Source: Nostoc sp. MS1 | Lineage (GTDB): Bacteria > Cyanobacteriota > Cyanobacteriia > Cyanobacteriales > Nostocaceae | DNA: 64,000 nt | Direction of reading: 5' to 3' | NCBI RefSeq assembly: GCF_019976755.1 | Contig: NZ_AP023441.1 | Location: 6,507,501-6,571,500 of the forward strand | Shown: piece after piece, positions 8,196-15,821 of the stretch | Position numbering within the stretch: the first letter of the stretch is position 1 | How the letters are laid out: each line of letters starts with the position of its first letter | Notes under the pieces: model-generated | Database searches by the model: none | What the model was told of the DNA's origin: nothing | The model's input: only the letters and a program-made list of their open reading frames with translations | Made by a program: the position numbers and the translations under genes

Positions 8196-9794
8196 ATGAG
8201 GATTCCAACTCGGCTGGATGAGAAGATTAGAGAACTGTATGAAGTACAGGCTTGGGTAAGTGGTGCGATCGCAGATTTTGAACCTTGGCTAAAAGATAGT
8301 AAATGTGTCTTTTTTCCAGACTATACAGACCACGGAAATGATCATGTAGAACAAATTCTCATCACAGCTTCTTCAATCATTCGTGATGAAGCTTGGGAAG
8401 TCATGACTCCTGAAGATGCAGGAATCCTTGTCATTGCTACCTTCTTACATGATTGTGCAATGCACTTAACCGAAGAAGGTTTTCTGCGCTTAATTAAAGG
8501 TGAAACTCATCAAGAACCAATAGAAGGTTTCAAAGATGCTTCATGGAAAGACCTTTGGAAGCAATTTTTCGCTTCAGCGAAACGCTACGACGACAAGCAA
8601 TTGCAAGCCATTTTTGGCAATACTGAACCTGTTGAAGACCCAGCAGTAAAAAATCCAGATAATATGACTAGGCGAGATAGAAAGCTAATTGGAGAGTTTC
8701 TTCGTCGCTATCATCCCCGGCTAGCGCATGAAATTGCCTTACTTGGTGTCCCTAGTCCCGACGAGCTAAAGCCAGGAGAAGAACCCCTACAACTACCAAA
8801 AAAATTAGGTCGTGATTTTGCCGATATTGCGGGTTTAGTAGCACGAAGTCATGGTATGCCCTTGAGAGCTACATTTGAATATCTTAAGCGATACGATTTA
8901 CGTGAGTATGGGAAAGTTCATGCTGTATTTTTGATGGCTGTACTGCGAATTGCTGACTATCTGCAAATTCAAGCAGAACGCGCACCCCGTCAAACCTTAC
9001 GTGTTAAAGATATTCGCAGTTCGATTTCCCGCCGAGAATGGGATGTACATCAATCAATTCGCGGTATCCGCAGCATTGGCGATGACCCTGAAGCAATTTT
9101 TATTCAGACTGAACTTGGCAAACCAGATAACGTCAACACTTACCTGCGACTGAAAGAATGGTTGAACGGTATTCAAGGTGAGTTAGATGCTTGTTGGGCG
9201 GTATTTGGTGAAGTTTATGCTAGAACAAACCTCCAACCTTTAGGTTTAATGCTTCGTCGTGTACGTTCTAATCTTGATAATGAAGAGCAATTTTTCAAAA
9301 GTGTGCAGTATGTTCCAAAAAAAGTAAGATTTGAGGTTGCTAGAAATGAAGTTTTGCAACGCCTGGTTGGGCCATTGTATGAAAATAAAGTAGAAGTTGG
9401 CATTCGAGAATTAATACAAAACTCGGTTGATGCAGTACGGGAATTGGAAGATAACTTAAGGGATGATAAGAGCAAACTCCAAGAAATTAAAGCTATTAAA
9501 TTAATAGAAAATTTAAAGATAATTGGATTGTTAAATGTAGAAATCAATAATGATGATAAAGAGATTAAAAATGAGGAAGAAAAAGAAGACGAATATAAAA
9601 AAAGAATTAAGAGTTTTACTGAAATTGAAGATGCAGATGTTCTTGTTTTAGTCCAGGAACCAGAGGATGAAGATAAGAATGGCAAACTCATAAGTAAGTC
9701 GGTGGGAAAAAACAAAGCTAAGTTAAGAAAGGTAAACAAGGCTATAACCCTCTTCCCTCCTGCCTCCTGCCTTCTGCCTCCTGCCTTGCCATAG
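8196..9794 (+). CDS. HD-domain plus N-terminal half of an Hsp90-like ATPase (5' part of a split gene)
   Basis: 532 residues. Residues ~40-330 form an HD-type phosphohydrolase-like region: HGNDH (46-50) and LHDCAMH (84-90) supply the His/Asp metal ligands. Residues ~399-415 (EVGIRELIQNSVDAVRE) are the N-box of a GHKL/Hsp90-like ATPase (E..QNS.DA). The protein then runs into a low-complexity tail encoded by a C-rich short repeat and stops at a TAG. The missing ATP-lid motifs are encoded in the same reading frame from 9801 onward, so this is the front half of one ancestral gene of about 1,200 codons. It may be inactive, or a split protein working with the downstream part. Confidence 0.75.
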   Translation: MRIPTRLDEKIRELYEVQAWVSGAIADFEPWLKDSKCVFFPDYTDHGNDHVEQILITASSIIRDEAWEVMTPEDAGILVIATFLHDCAMHLTEEGFLRLIKGETHQEPIEGFKDASWKDLWKQFFASAKRYDDKQLQAIFGNTEPVEDPAVKNPDNMTRRDRKLIGEFLRRYHPRLAHEIALLGVPSPDELKPGEEPLQLPKKLGRDFADIAGLVARSHGMPLRATFEYLKRYDLREYGKVHAVFLMAVLRIADYLQIQAERAPRQTLRVKDIRSSISRREWDVHQSIRGIRSIGDDPEAIFIQTELGKPDNVNTYLRLKEWLNGIQGELDACWAVFGEVYARTNLQPLGLMLRRVRSNLDNEEQFFKSVQYVPKKVRFEVARNEVLQRLVGPLYENKVEVGIRELIQNSVDAVRELEDNLRDDKSKLQEIKAIKLIENLKIIGLLNVEINNDDKEIKNEEEKEDEYKKRIKSFTEIEDADVLVLVQEPEDEDKNGKLISKSVGKNKAKLRKVNKAITLFPPASCLLPPALP

Positions 9795-9800
9795 CGATAA
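9737..9800. repeat. Inserted short-repeat element interrupting the HD/Hsp90-like gene
   Basis: A C-rich array of 7-base-type units (CCTCCTGCC, CTTCTGCC) ends in TAG CGA TAA, placing two in-frame stops in the gene. Before it the frame encodes ATPase sequence up to about EDEDKNGKL, and after it LVCDRGSGM (G1 motif) resumes in the same frame. The full insertion probably spans about 9695-9815; exact ends need a homologue. Confidence 0.7.
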
Positions 9801-9842
9801 TTTTTAACACTGAGCTACTTAGTTTGCGATCGCGGTTCTGGA

Positions 9843-11855
9843 ATGACAGAACAAATCATTACAAACTATTTTCTCAAAGTTGGTGCTTCTCTCCGAAATA
9901 GTGATACTTGGGCAGAGCAACATGAAGAAGAGCCAAAAAACGAAAATGCAGAGAGCAAATCTAGAGTTGCACGTTCTGGTTACTTTGGTGTTGGTGCTTT
10001 AGCCGCTTATTTATTAGGAGATAAAATCAAAGTTTATACAAGACATTTTACGCAACTCAGAGGTATAGAGTTTGAAGCTAGATTAGGCGATGAAGCTATA
10101 GAGTTACGTTATTTTCAAGGAGAAGTACCAATTGGGACGATTATAGAAATTGACATAACACAAGAAACTTTATACAAATTAGGACTAAAGAATAATTTTT
10201 ATTATAGTGGAGAAATAAATAAATGGGACTGGTATTGTTTAGATGAACCAAAAGTCATTCGATTATTTATAGATAGGAATAGAAAATATTATTGCTTAAA
10301 CCAAGATATAATTATAACATTAAAAGATAGTATGAATATGATAAAGCAAGGATGGCATGAAATAAAAGATACAAAATTTAAAAATATTTATTTTAATACT
10401 CTAACTCCTTATATTTTATCACTGGATGACAAAATAATATGCAATGGTATTAGGGTAAAATATTCATTATTTAGTGAACGTTTTAATAATCTCAGTATAG
10501 TATATATACGACCAGCAATATTAATTTTAGATACAGACAAACAATTAAAGTTTGATCTAACTAGGAACAATGCAAAATTAGGAGAAGAATTAGAAAGGAA
10601 AATCATAAATAAATTATTCAAATATTTTTTACTATTAATATTTTTATATTCACCTAATTTAAAAGCTTCTTACAATTCTGTATTAAAAAAATTTGATAAA
10701 TCTAACTCTTATTTAGTTTTGTATCCCTCGCTAGGAGAAATAAATAGTAGTGAAACTTATTCATTGTCGGAAGTTTCAAGGAAAATTAGGATGTTTATCC
10801 AGTCACGAAATGATCAAAGTTTAATTTTCTATACATCAAAAGGAATATTAATAAATGATATTCCATTGCTAATGAAGGTTAAAATAAAAAAAATATTAGT
10901 AGTTTATTTACCAAATTTAAGATTAAATAGTTTTAAAAGTAATCAAATTTTTAATAGAAATAAGCATGGAAATTATTTTGACAAAAAATGTGGAAACTTA
11001 TCTTCAGAAGTTTTTTTTAAAATCAACTATTTCGATTTATTGGAAATATCAAAACTCAAGATAGGAAACGATTCACTAGCAGTTGATGTTATATCAACAT
11101 ATCCAAGTAATTTTACTTCTTTAAAGGGTATACAAATATGGATTTATCAAATAATTTTAAGCTATAAAAAACTTTATAAAGATGCTATACAAAGTATAAT
11201 TTTTATTATTTCAACTGATACTAAAATATTAACAAAAATCAAAAGCTATAATCAAAAAGAAAAGACAAAAATATCATTTCTGAATTTTTTAGATTCTAGG
11301 TTGAATAAAACTACCAAGAATATGAATGAAGAAGAAAGGCTAAATTCAGATGAAATAAAAGCAATTAAGTGGGTTAGGGAAGAAATAAGCAAATATAATT
11401 TTTCAATAGAAATAGAGCAAGAGCTAGTTATATTTACTATTGGCAAAAACGAAAATACTAACTATGATATTTTTAGAGCATTACACACAAAAATTAAGGA
11501 AGTTTCAGAACATTCTATCAATTGTACCAAAAGTGACTATGAAATAGATTTTTTTAAGAAAAATTTGATTAAGGATAATTTAACAGAACAAGATAAAAGT
11601 CAAGACATAATTACTGTTGAAATTTCTTTTAATGAAAGTATAACTATACCTGAAACCCATGATGAAAGTATTGTTAATTTCTGGCTTGATATTTTTGGAG
11701 AAGAGGTAATTCCATACCAGGATACACCAGAATACCAATCAAAAAGAAATAGTGACAAGCTTACCGTACTGCAAGAATATATAGACGAATTGGAAAATAT
11801 AAATTTTTTAGAGATAGACGAATTGGAAAATATAAATTCTTTAGAGGATGATTAG
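9843..11855 (+). CDS. C-terminal part of the split Hsp90-like ATPase
   Basis: 670 residues from the first ATG, but this ATG is the Met of the GHKL G1 motif: in the same frame just upstream the sequence reads CDRGSGM. Next come ITNYFLKVGASLRNSD and the G2 lid SGYFGVGALAAYLLGD, which closely parallels Hsp90 (QFGVGFYSAFLV). A middle/C-terminal region of unknown role follows. From about 10180 to the end the DNA is strikingly AT-rich with many Asn, Ile and Lys codons, unlike the neighbours, suggesting acquisition or relaxed constraint. The protein ends in a duplicated 11-residue unit containing DELENIN. Without the N-box it cannot bind ATP alone. Confidence 0.7.
   Translation: MTEQIITNYFLKVGASLRNSDTWAEQHEEEPKNENAESKSRVARSGYFGVGALAAYLLGDKIKVYTRHFTQLRGIEFEARLGDEAIELRYFQGEVPIGTIIEIDITQETLYKLGLKNNFYYSGEINKWDWYCLDEPKVIRLFIDRNRKYYCLNQDIIITLKDSMNMIKQGWHEIKDTKFKNIYFNTLTPYILSLDDKIICNGIRVKYSLFSERFNNLSIVYIRPAILILDTDKQLKFDLTRNNAKLGEELERKIINKLFKYFLLLIFLYSPNLKASYNSVLKKFDKSNSYLVLYPSLGEINSSETYSLSEVSRKIRMFIQSRNDQSLIFYTSKGILINDIPLLMKVKIKKILVVYLPNLRLNSFKSNQIFNRNKHGNYFDKKCGNLSSEVFFKINYFDLLEISKLKIGNDSLAVDVISTYPSNFTSLKGIQIWIYQIILSYKKLYKDAIQSIIFIISTDTKILTKIKSYNQKEKTKISFLNFLDSRLNKTTKNMNEEERLNSDEIKAIKWVREEISKYNFSIEIEQELVIFTIGKNENTNYDIFRALHTKIKEVSEHSINCTKSDYEIDFFKKNLIKDNLTEQDKSQDIITVEISFNESITIPETHDESIVNFWLDIFGEEVIPYQDTPEYQSKRNSDKLTVLQEYIDELENINFLEIDELENINSLEDD
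11781..11846 (+). repeat. 33-bp in-frame tandem duplication at a gene end
   Basis: Two copies of a 33-base unit differing at one base encode repeated DELENIN-containing 11-mers at the C-terminus of the Hsp90-like ORF. Confidence 0.85.
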
Positions 11856-12057
11856 CTATAGTAAGCAATATCTTCCTGAGAATGATTATTAATGCAAACA
11901 AATAGAGATCGCTGCTATATCTGTCCCTCTCAAGGCTACACGTAAAAATTATTGTGTAAGATACGGTTAACTGGTCGATTTATAGTACTATTTGCTGATG
12001 TATTGAGCGTGGTTATAAAGCTCATCCCTCTCATCGCCCCTTCCAATTCAAAAGCTT

Positions 12058-12390
12058 ATGGATATCAACACTCAACGGATAAAAACTGATGTGCTTGTCA
12101 TTGGTGGAGGGACGGCGGGAACAATGGCGGGTATCAAGGCGAAACAGGCAAACCCTGATGCAGAGGTGCTGATTTTAGAAAAGGCTAACATACGTCGTAG
12201 TGGTGCGATAAACGTTTGCCTAGCGTCTCACAGACAAGCTTAAGGCTTCGGCGACCCTATGGCATGGATGGGGTGAACACAGCCGTCATCCCTGGACATT
12301 CCACCCCAGAAAAATACGTCCGAGAAGTCACCCTAGCCAACGATCGCATTCTCAACTAGAAAGCCGTATATCAAACAATATCTTTGACTA
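12058..12390 (+). pseudogene. Fumarate reductase/adenylylsulfate reductase-like flavoprotein, decayed fragment
   Basis: The first 52 codons encode an FAD-binding Rossmann start (TDVLVIGGGTAGTMAGIKA, then LILEKANIRRSGAI). The frame is then broken by an inserted ~48-bp palindromic repeat. The homologous reading resumes in another frame as GMDGVNTAVIPGHSTPE and LANDRILN, then a TAG replaces a sense codon before KAVYQT. The rest of the roughly 550-600-residue enzyme is missing. At least one insertion, one nonsense mutation and a large 3' deletion make it a clear pseudogene. Confidence 0.85.
12211..12258. repeat. Small dispersed palindromic repeat inserted in the flavoprotein pseudogene
   Basis: The stretch between the codons for RRSGAI and the resumed homology contains GCCTAGCG, GTCTCACAGAC and GCTTCGGCGAC. 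It resembles the element at 60785-60832 (CGCGTAGCG, GTCGGAGACAGAC, GCAGGCGAC) and the small dispersed repeats known from Nostoc genomes. Confidence 0.6.
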
Positions 12391-12508
12391 AAATTAAAAC
12401 CTCTAATAATTTGGGCAAGGTATAGCTAAAGCATAAAGAAAATTTGCAAAACAGGTATTACGTCATAATGAATGCTAAACCTGATCAAGTTTTTTACTAA
12501 CTACTTCA

Positions 12509-13090
12509 ATGGCTAAAGTATTCGACCACATAACCAAAGAACTACAAGAGTTTATTGCAGATCAACATATGTTCTTTGTCGCCTCTGCCCCTCTGAGTGC
12601 TGATGGTCACGTTAATATGTCTCCTAAAGGATTAGACTGTTTTCGCATCCTCTCTCCTCATCAAGTAGCTTATCTAGACTTAACAGGTAGCGGTAACGAA
12701 ACTTCCGCGCACCTCCAAGAAAACGGCCGCATCACCTTAATGTTCTGCGCTTTTGCAGAACCACCACTCATCCTGCGCCTCTACGGAAAAGGGCAAACTA
12801 TTTTACCTAATTCTCCAGATTGGGACTCTTTATACTCACTATTTCCCCAATTTCCTGGAGTACGCCAAATTATTGTCGCAGATATTGAGCGTGTGCAAAC
12901 TTCCTGTGGTTTTGGTGTTCCACTTTATGAATATCAAGGTCAAAGAAGGACTCTCATCGATTGGGCTAAGAAAAAAGGAGAGCAGGGAATTAAAGATTAC
13001 CAACAGCAGAAGAATGTTGTTAGTATTGATGGTTTATCGACTCCACTCAAAGAATTAGATCAGGAGAATCTTCATTTAGGGAAGGTTTAA
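12509..13090 (+). CDS. Pyridoxamine 5'-phosphate oxidase-like FMN-binding protein
   Basis: 193 residues, cytosolic split-barrel fold. Recognisable segments are FFVASAPLSADGHVNMSPKG near residue 22, VAYLDLTGSGNETSAHLQEN and GRITLMFCAF, which are typical of the PNPOx-like flavoprotein group found in many bacteria. True PdxH has a different substrate-binding pattern, so vitamin B6 synthesis should not be assumed; these proteins usually act as F420- or FMN-dependent reductases or haem-related oxidases of unknown substrate. Single gene with its own 3' hairpin. Confidence 0.8.
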   Translation: MAKVFDHITKELQEFIADQHMFFVASAPLSADGHVNMSPKGLDCFRILSPHQVAYLDLTGSGNETSAHLQENGRITLMFCAFAEPPLILRLYGKGQTILPNSPDWDSLYSLFPQFPGVRQIIVADIERVQTSCGFGVPLYEYQGQRRTLIDWAKKKGEQGIKDYQQQKNVVSIDGLSTPLKELDQENLHLGKV

Positions 13091-13129
13091 TACAATTTAC
13101 CAAAATGTTTGTAACACATGAATTGGCTG

Positions 13130-13155
13130 TAGGGGCGCATAGATGTGCGCCCCTA
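13130..13155. repeat. Perfect 10-bp inverted repeat, possible terminator
   Basis: TAGGGGCGCA and TGCGCCCCTA flank a six-base loop, 40 bases after the PNPOx-like stop. It is not followed by a T-run, and such GGGGCGCA palindromes are dispersed in cyanobacterial genomes, so it is likely a repeat that may also terminate transcription. No other feature is seen between 13091 and 13388. Confidence 0.6.
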
Positions 13156-13388
13156 TCCATGTGTATGTATCAGGCTACCCCCACTTATAGGGAGCGTGCA
13201 ATTATATTTGTTCTTATCACAAATTATAAATTACGCTTAACTTTAACTATTGGCATTTCCAATGGTAAGCAAAAATAAACTTTCCTAATCAATACCTTTA
13301 GAAATTGGCATTTTACCAAATAGGAATCTCAAGCCAATATAAGAAGAAGAATATTTAATTCCACATAACAAGCTTTTAGGTAAAACCA

Positions 13389-15119
13389 ATGGTCGCACTC
13401 ACAGAATCTCCCCAACCTATTCCCAATATAGGACGTTTAACAGTACAAACTATCGAAATTGCTGCGGAAACAACTGCCATTCGCTGTCTTGATTGGGATA
13501 GAGAGCGTTTTGATATTGAATTTGGTTTACGTAATGGTACGACCTATAACTCTTTCTTGATCCAAGGTGAAAAAATTGCTTTAGTTGATACCTCACACCG
13601 CAAATTTGAGGAACTATATCTTGAGATAGTGTCTGGATTAATTGATCCAAATAAAATAGATTATTTGGTTATTAGTCACACAGAACCAGACCATAGTGGC
13701 TTAGTCAGCAATATCTTACAACTTGCTCCTTCTATTACTGTTGTTGGTGCAAAGGTAGCAATTCAATTTTTAGAAAATCTAATTCACCAACCTTTTAAAT
13801 CTTTGCAAGTCAAAAGTGGTGAAACCTTAGATTTAGGTAATGGTCACAAATTAGAATTTGTATCTGCACCTAACTTACACTGGCCAGACACAATTCTTAC
13901 CTATGACCACAAAACAGGTATTCTCTTTACCTGTGATGTGTTTGGTATGCACTATTGCGATGATGATACTTATGATGAAAATTTCTCAATTATTGAAGAA
14001 GATTTTAAATATTACTACGATTGTTTGATGGGGCCGAATGCAAGGTCAGTCTTAGCTGCTTTAAAACGGATTGAAAATTTAAGTATAAATACAGTCGCTA
14101 CAGGACACGGGCCTCTACTGAAAAATCATATTTCCGAATGGTTAGGACGTTATCAAAACTGGAGTTTAGAACAAACCAAAACAGAGACATTTGCGGCTTT
14201 GTTCTATGCTGAAGATTATGGCTTTAGTGAGCATTTAGTACACACTCTCGGACATGGGTGTAGCAAAATTGGTGTAGCGGTAGAATTAATAGATTTAAAC
14301 ACTGCTGAACCGCAAGAAGTAAGAGAAATAGCTTCTCAAGCTTCCGGTATAGTAATTGCTATGCCTTCTCAATCTTCACAGACAGCACAAGCTGCATTAA
14401 GTACAATTTTGGCGGCTGTACACCAAAAACAGGCAATAGGTTTACTAGAGTCTGGTGGCGGAGAAGATGAGCCAGTTTTTCCATTACGAAATAAGTTTCA
14501 AGAATTAGGATTAGTTGAAGCTTTTCCACCAATATTAATTAAAGAAGCTCCCACACAAACAATCGAGCAATTGTGTGAAGAAGCTGGTACAGATTTGGGA
14601 CAATGGTTAACACGCGATCGCACCATCAAACAAATCAAATCCATCAACACTGACTTAGAAAAAGCTTTAGGCAGAATTAGCACTGGCTTATATATCATCA
14701 CCACCAAAAAAGGCGAAATTCAAAGCGCCATGTTCGCCTCTTGGGTAACGCAAGCAAGCCTGAATCCTTTGGGAGTCGCCATTGCAGTTTCTAAAGAACG
14801 CGCGATTGAATCTTTAATGCAATTAGGCGATCGCTTTGTCTTAAACGTCCTAGCAGAAGACAACTATCAGGGATTGATGCGGCATTTCCTCAAACGCTTT
14901 CCCCCCGGTGCAGACCGCTTTGCAGGCATCAAAACCTATCCCGCCAGCAATGGTTCTCCCATCCTTGCAGAATCCTTAGCATACATAGAATGCGAAATCA
15001 CCAGCCGCATGGACTGCGGCGACCATTGGATCATCTACAGCACAGTGCATATAGGTAGAGTCGCAAACGTCAACGCACTAACAGCCGTTCACCATCGCAA
15101 GGTCGGAAATCATTATTAG
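13389..15119 (+). CDS. flv3: Flavodiiron protein Flv3 type
   Basis: 576 residues with the cyanobacterial class C layout: metallo-beta-lactamase-like diiron domain (to ~260), flavodoxin domain (~265-405) and C-terminal flavin reductase domain (~425-576). The diiron ligands are intact: H97-T-E99-P-D101-H102, then LHWPD, TCDVFG and ATGHGP. This distinguishes Flv3 from Flv1. Flv1/Flv3 form a heterodimer that passes electrons from photosystem I to O2, making water without reactive oxygen. Its partner is encoded just downstream after a PsiE-like gene. Heterocystous species carry vegetative (A) and heterocyst (B) copies; which one this is cannot be decided here. Confidence 0.93.
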   Translation: MVALTESPQPIPNIGRLTVQTIEIAAETTAIRCLDWDRERFDIEFGLRNGTTYNSFLIQGEKIALVDTSHRKFEELYLEIVSGLIDPNKIDYLVISHTEPDHSGLVSNILQLAPSITVVGAKVAIQFLENLIHQPFKSLQVKSGETLDLGNGHKLEFVSAPNLHWPDTILTYDHKTGILFTCDVFGMHYCDDDTYDENFSIIEEDFKYYYDCLMGPNARSVLAALKRIENLSINTVATGHGPLLKNHISEWLGRYQNWSLEQTKTETFAALFYAEDYGFSEHLVHTLGHGCSKIGVAVELIDLNTAEPQEVREIASQASGIVIAMPSQSSQTAQAALSTILAAVHQKQAIGLLESGGGEDEPVFPLRNKFQELGLVEAFPPILIKEAPTQTIEQLCEEAGTDLGQWLTRDRTIKQIKSINTDLEKALGRISTGLYIITTKKGEIQSAMFASWVTQASLNPLGVAIAVSKERAIESLMQLGDRFVLNVLAEDNYQGLMRHFLKRFPPGADRFAGIKTYPASNGSPILAESLAYIECEITSRMDCGDHWIIYSTVHIGRVANVNALTAVHHRKVGNHY

Positions 15120-15137
15120 TCAGTTGACAGTTGTTAT

Positions 15138-15240
15138 TCTCCCTCATCTCCCTCATCTCCCTCATCCCCCTCATCTCTCTCATCTCCCTCATCTCTCTCA
15201 TCTCCCTCATCTCCCCCACTCCCTACTCCCCACTCCCCAC
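15138..15240. repeat. Tandem CTCATCTCC-type repeat between flv3 and the PsiE-like gene
   Basis: About ten units of CTCATCTCC/CTCATCTCT are followed by CTCCCTACTCCCCA units. The array is open in frame with the next gene and would encode a spurious LISLISL-type leader if read from an upstream ATG. Confidence 0.9.
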
Positions 15241-15244
15241 GCAT

Positions 15245-15772
15245 ATGTACAAACCTGTAGAAGACAACCCAATTTCTGTTTACGAAATTAATCGGGGTCG
15301 CATTGTCCGCACCTTGGAATTTATTCAAGATGTGATTGTAATTTCCTTGTGTATCGGCTTATTTTGCTTCATGGCACTTCAGGTGTGGGATATGTTTCTT
15401 TCCCTGCTTCCACCTCTAGATTTCCATGTAGTAACTGCTGATATCTTGTTCTTGCTCATCTTAGTTGAATTATTCCGACTGTTGATTATTTATTTGCAAG
15501 AACAACGCATATCTATAGGTGTAGCTGTAGAAGTTTCCATTGTCTCAGCCTTGCGAGAAGTTATTGTCAAAGGTGTACTAGAAACTAATTGGAGTCAAGT
15601 TTTAGCCACTTGTGCCTTCTTATTAGTTTTAGGAGTTTTATTGATTTTGCGAGTTTGGCTACCTCCTACCTTTGAAGGTATTGACCCAGAACAACAAATA
15701 TATAAACGCTATCACAAGCTGCACAAGTCGGAATTAGAAACGAATGGCTGGGGAATAGGGAATAGAGACTAA
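15245..15772 (+). CDS. PsiE-family membrane protein
   Basis: The chosen ATG at 15245 (175 residues) begins MYKPVEDNPISVYEINRG. A longer in-frame version from 15131 is encoded only by tandem repeat DNA. Four hydrophobic segments lie at about 28-50, 60-80, 85-105 and 115-137. The spacing and polar residues (ILVELFRLLIIYL then EQRISI) match the phosphate-starvation-inducible PsiE family, whose function is unknown. It sits between flv3 and flv1 in the same orientation, which suggests co-expression with this electron sink, but there is no direct functional evidence. Confidence 0.78.
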   Translation: MYKPVEDNPISVYEINRGRIVRTLEFIQDVIVISLCIGLFCFMALQVWDMFLSLLPPLDFHVVTADILFLLILVELFRLLIIYLQEQRISIGVAVEVSIVSALREVIVKGVLETNWSQVLATCAFLLVLGVLLILRVWLPPTFEGIDPEQQIYKRYHKLHKSELETNGWGIGNRD

Positions 15773-15821
15773 TCAATTCAAAATTGCATCGCTTCATTTC
15801 CAATACTTACAGGGGAATAAT

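Noticed and set aside
15131..15244. N-terminal extension of the PsiE-like protein
   Set aside because: Encoded entirely by the CTCATCTCC tandem repeat, giving LISLISL; the conserved-looking protein starts at the ATG at 15245.
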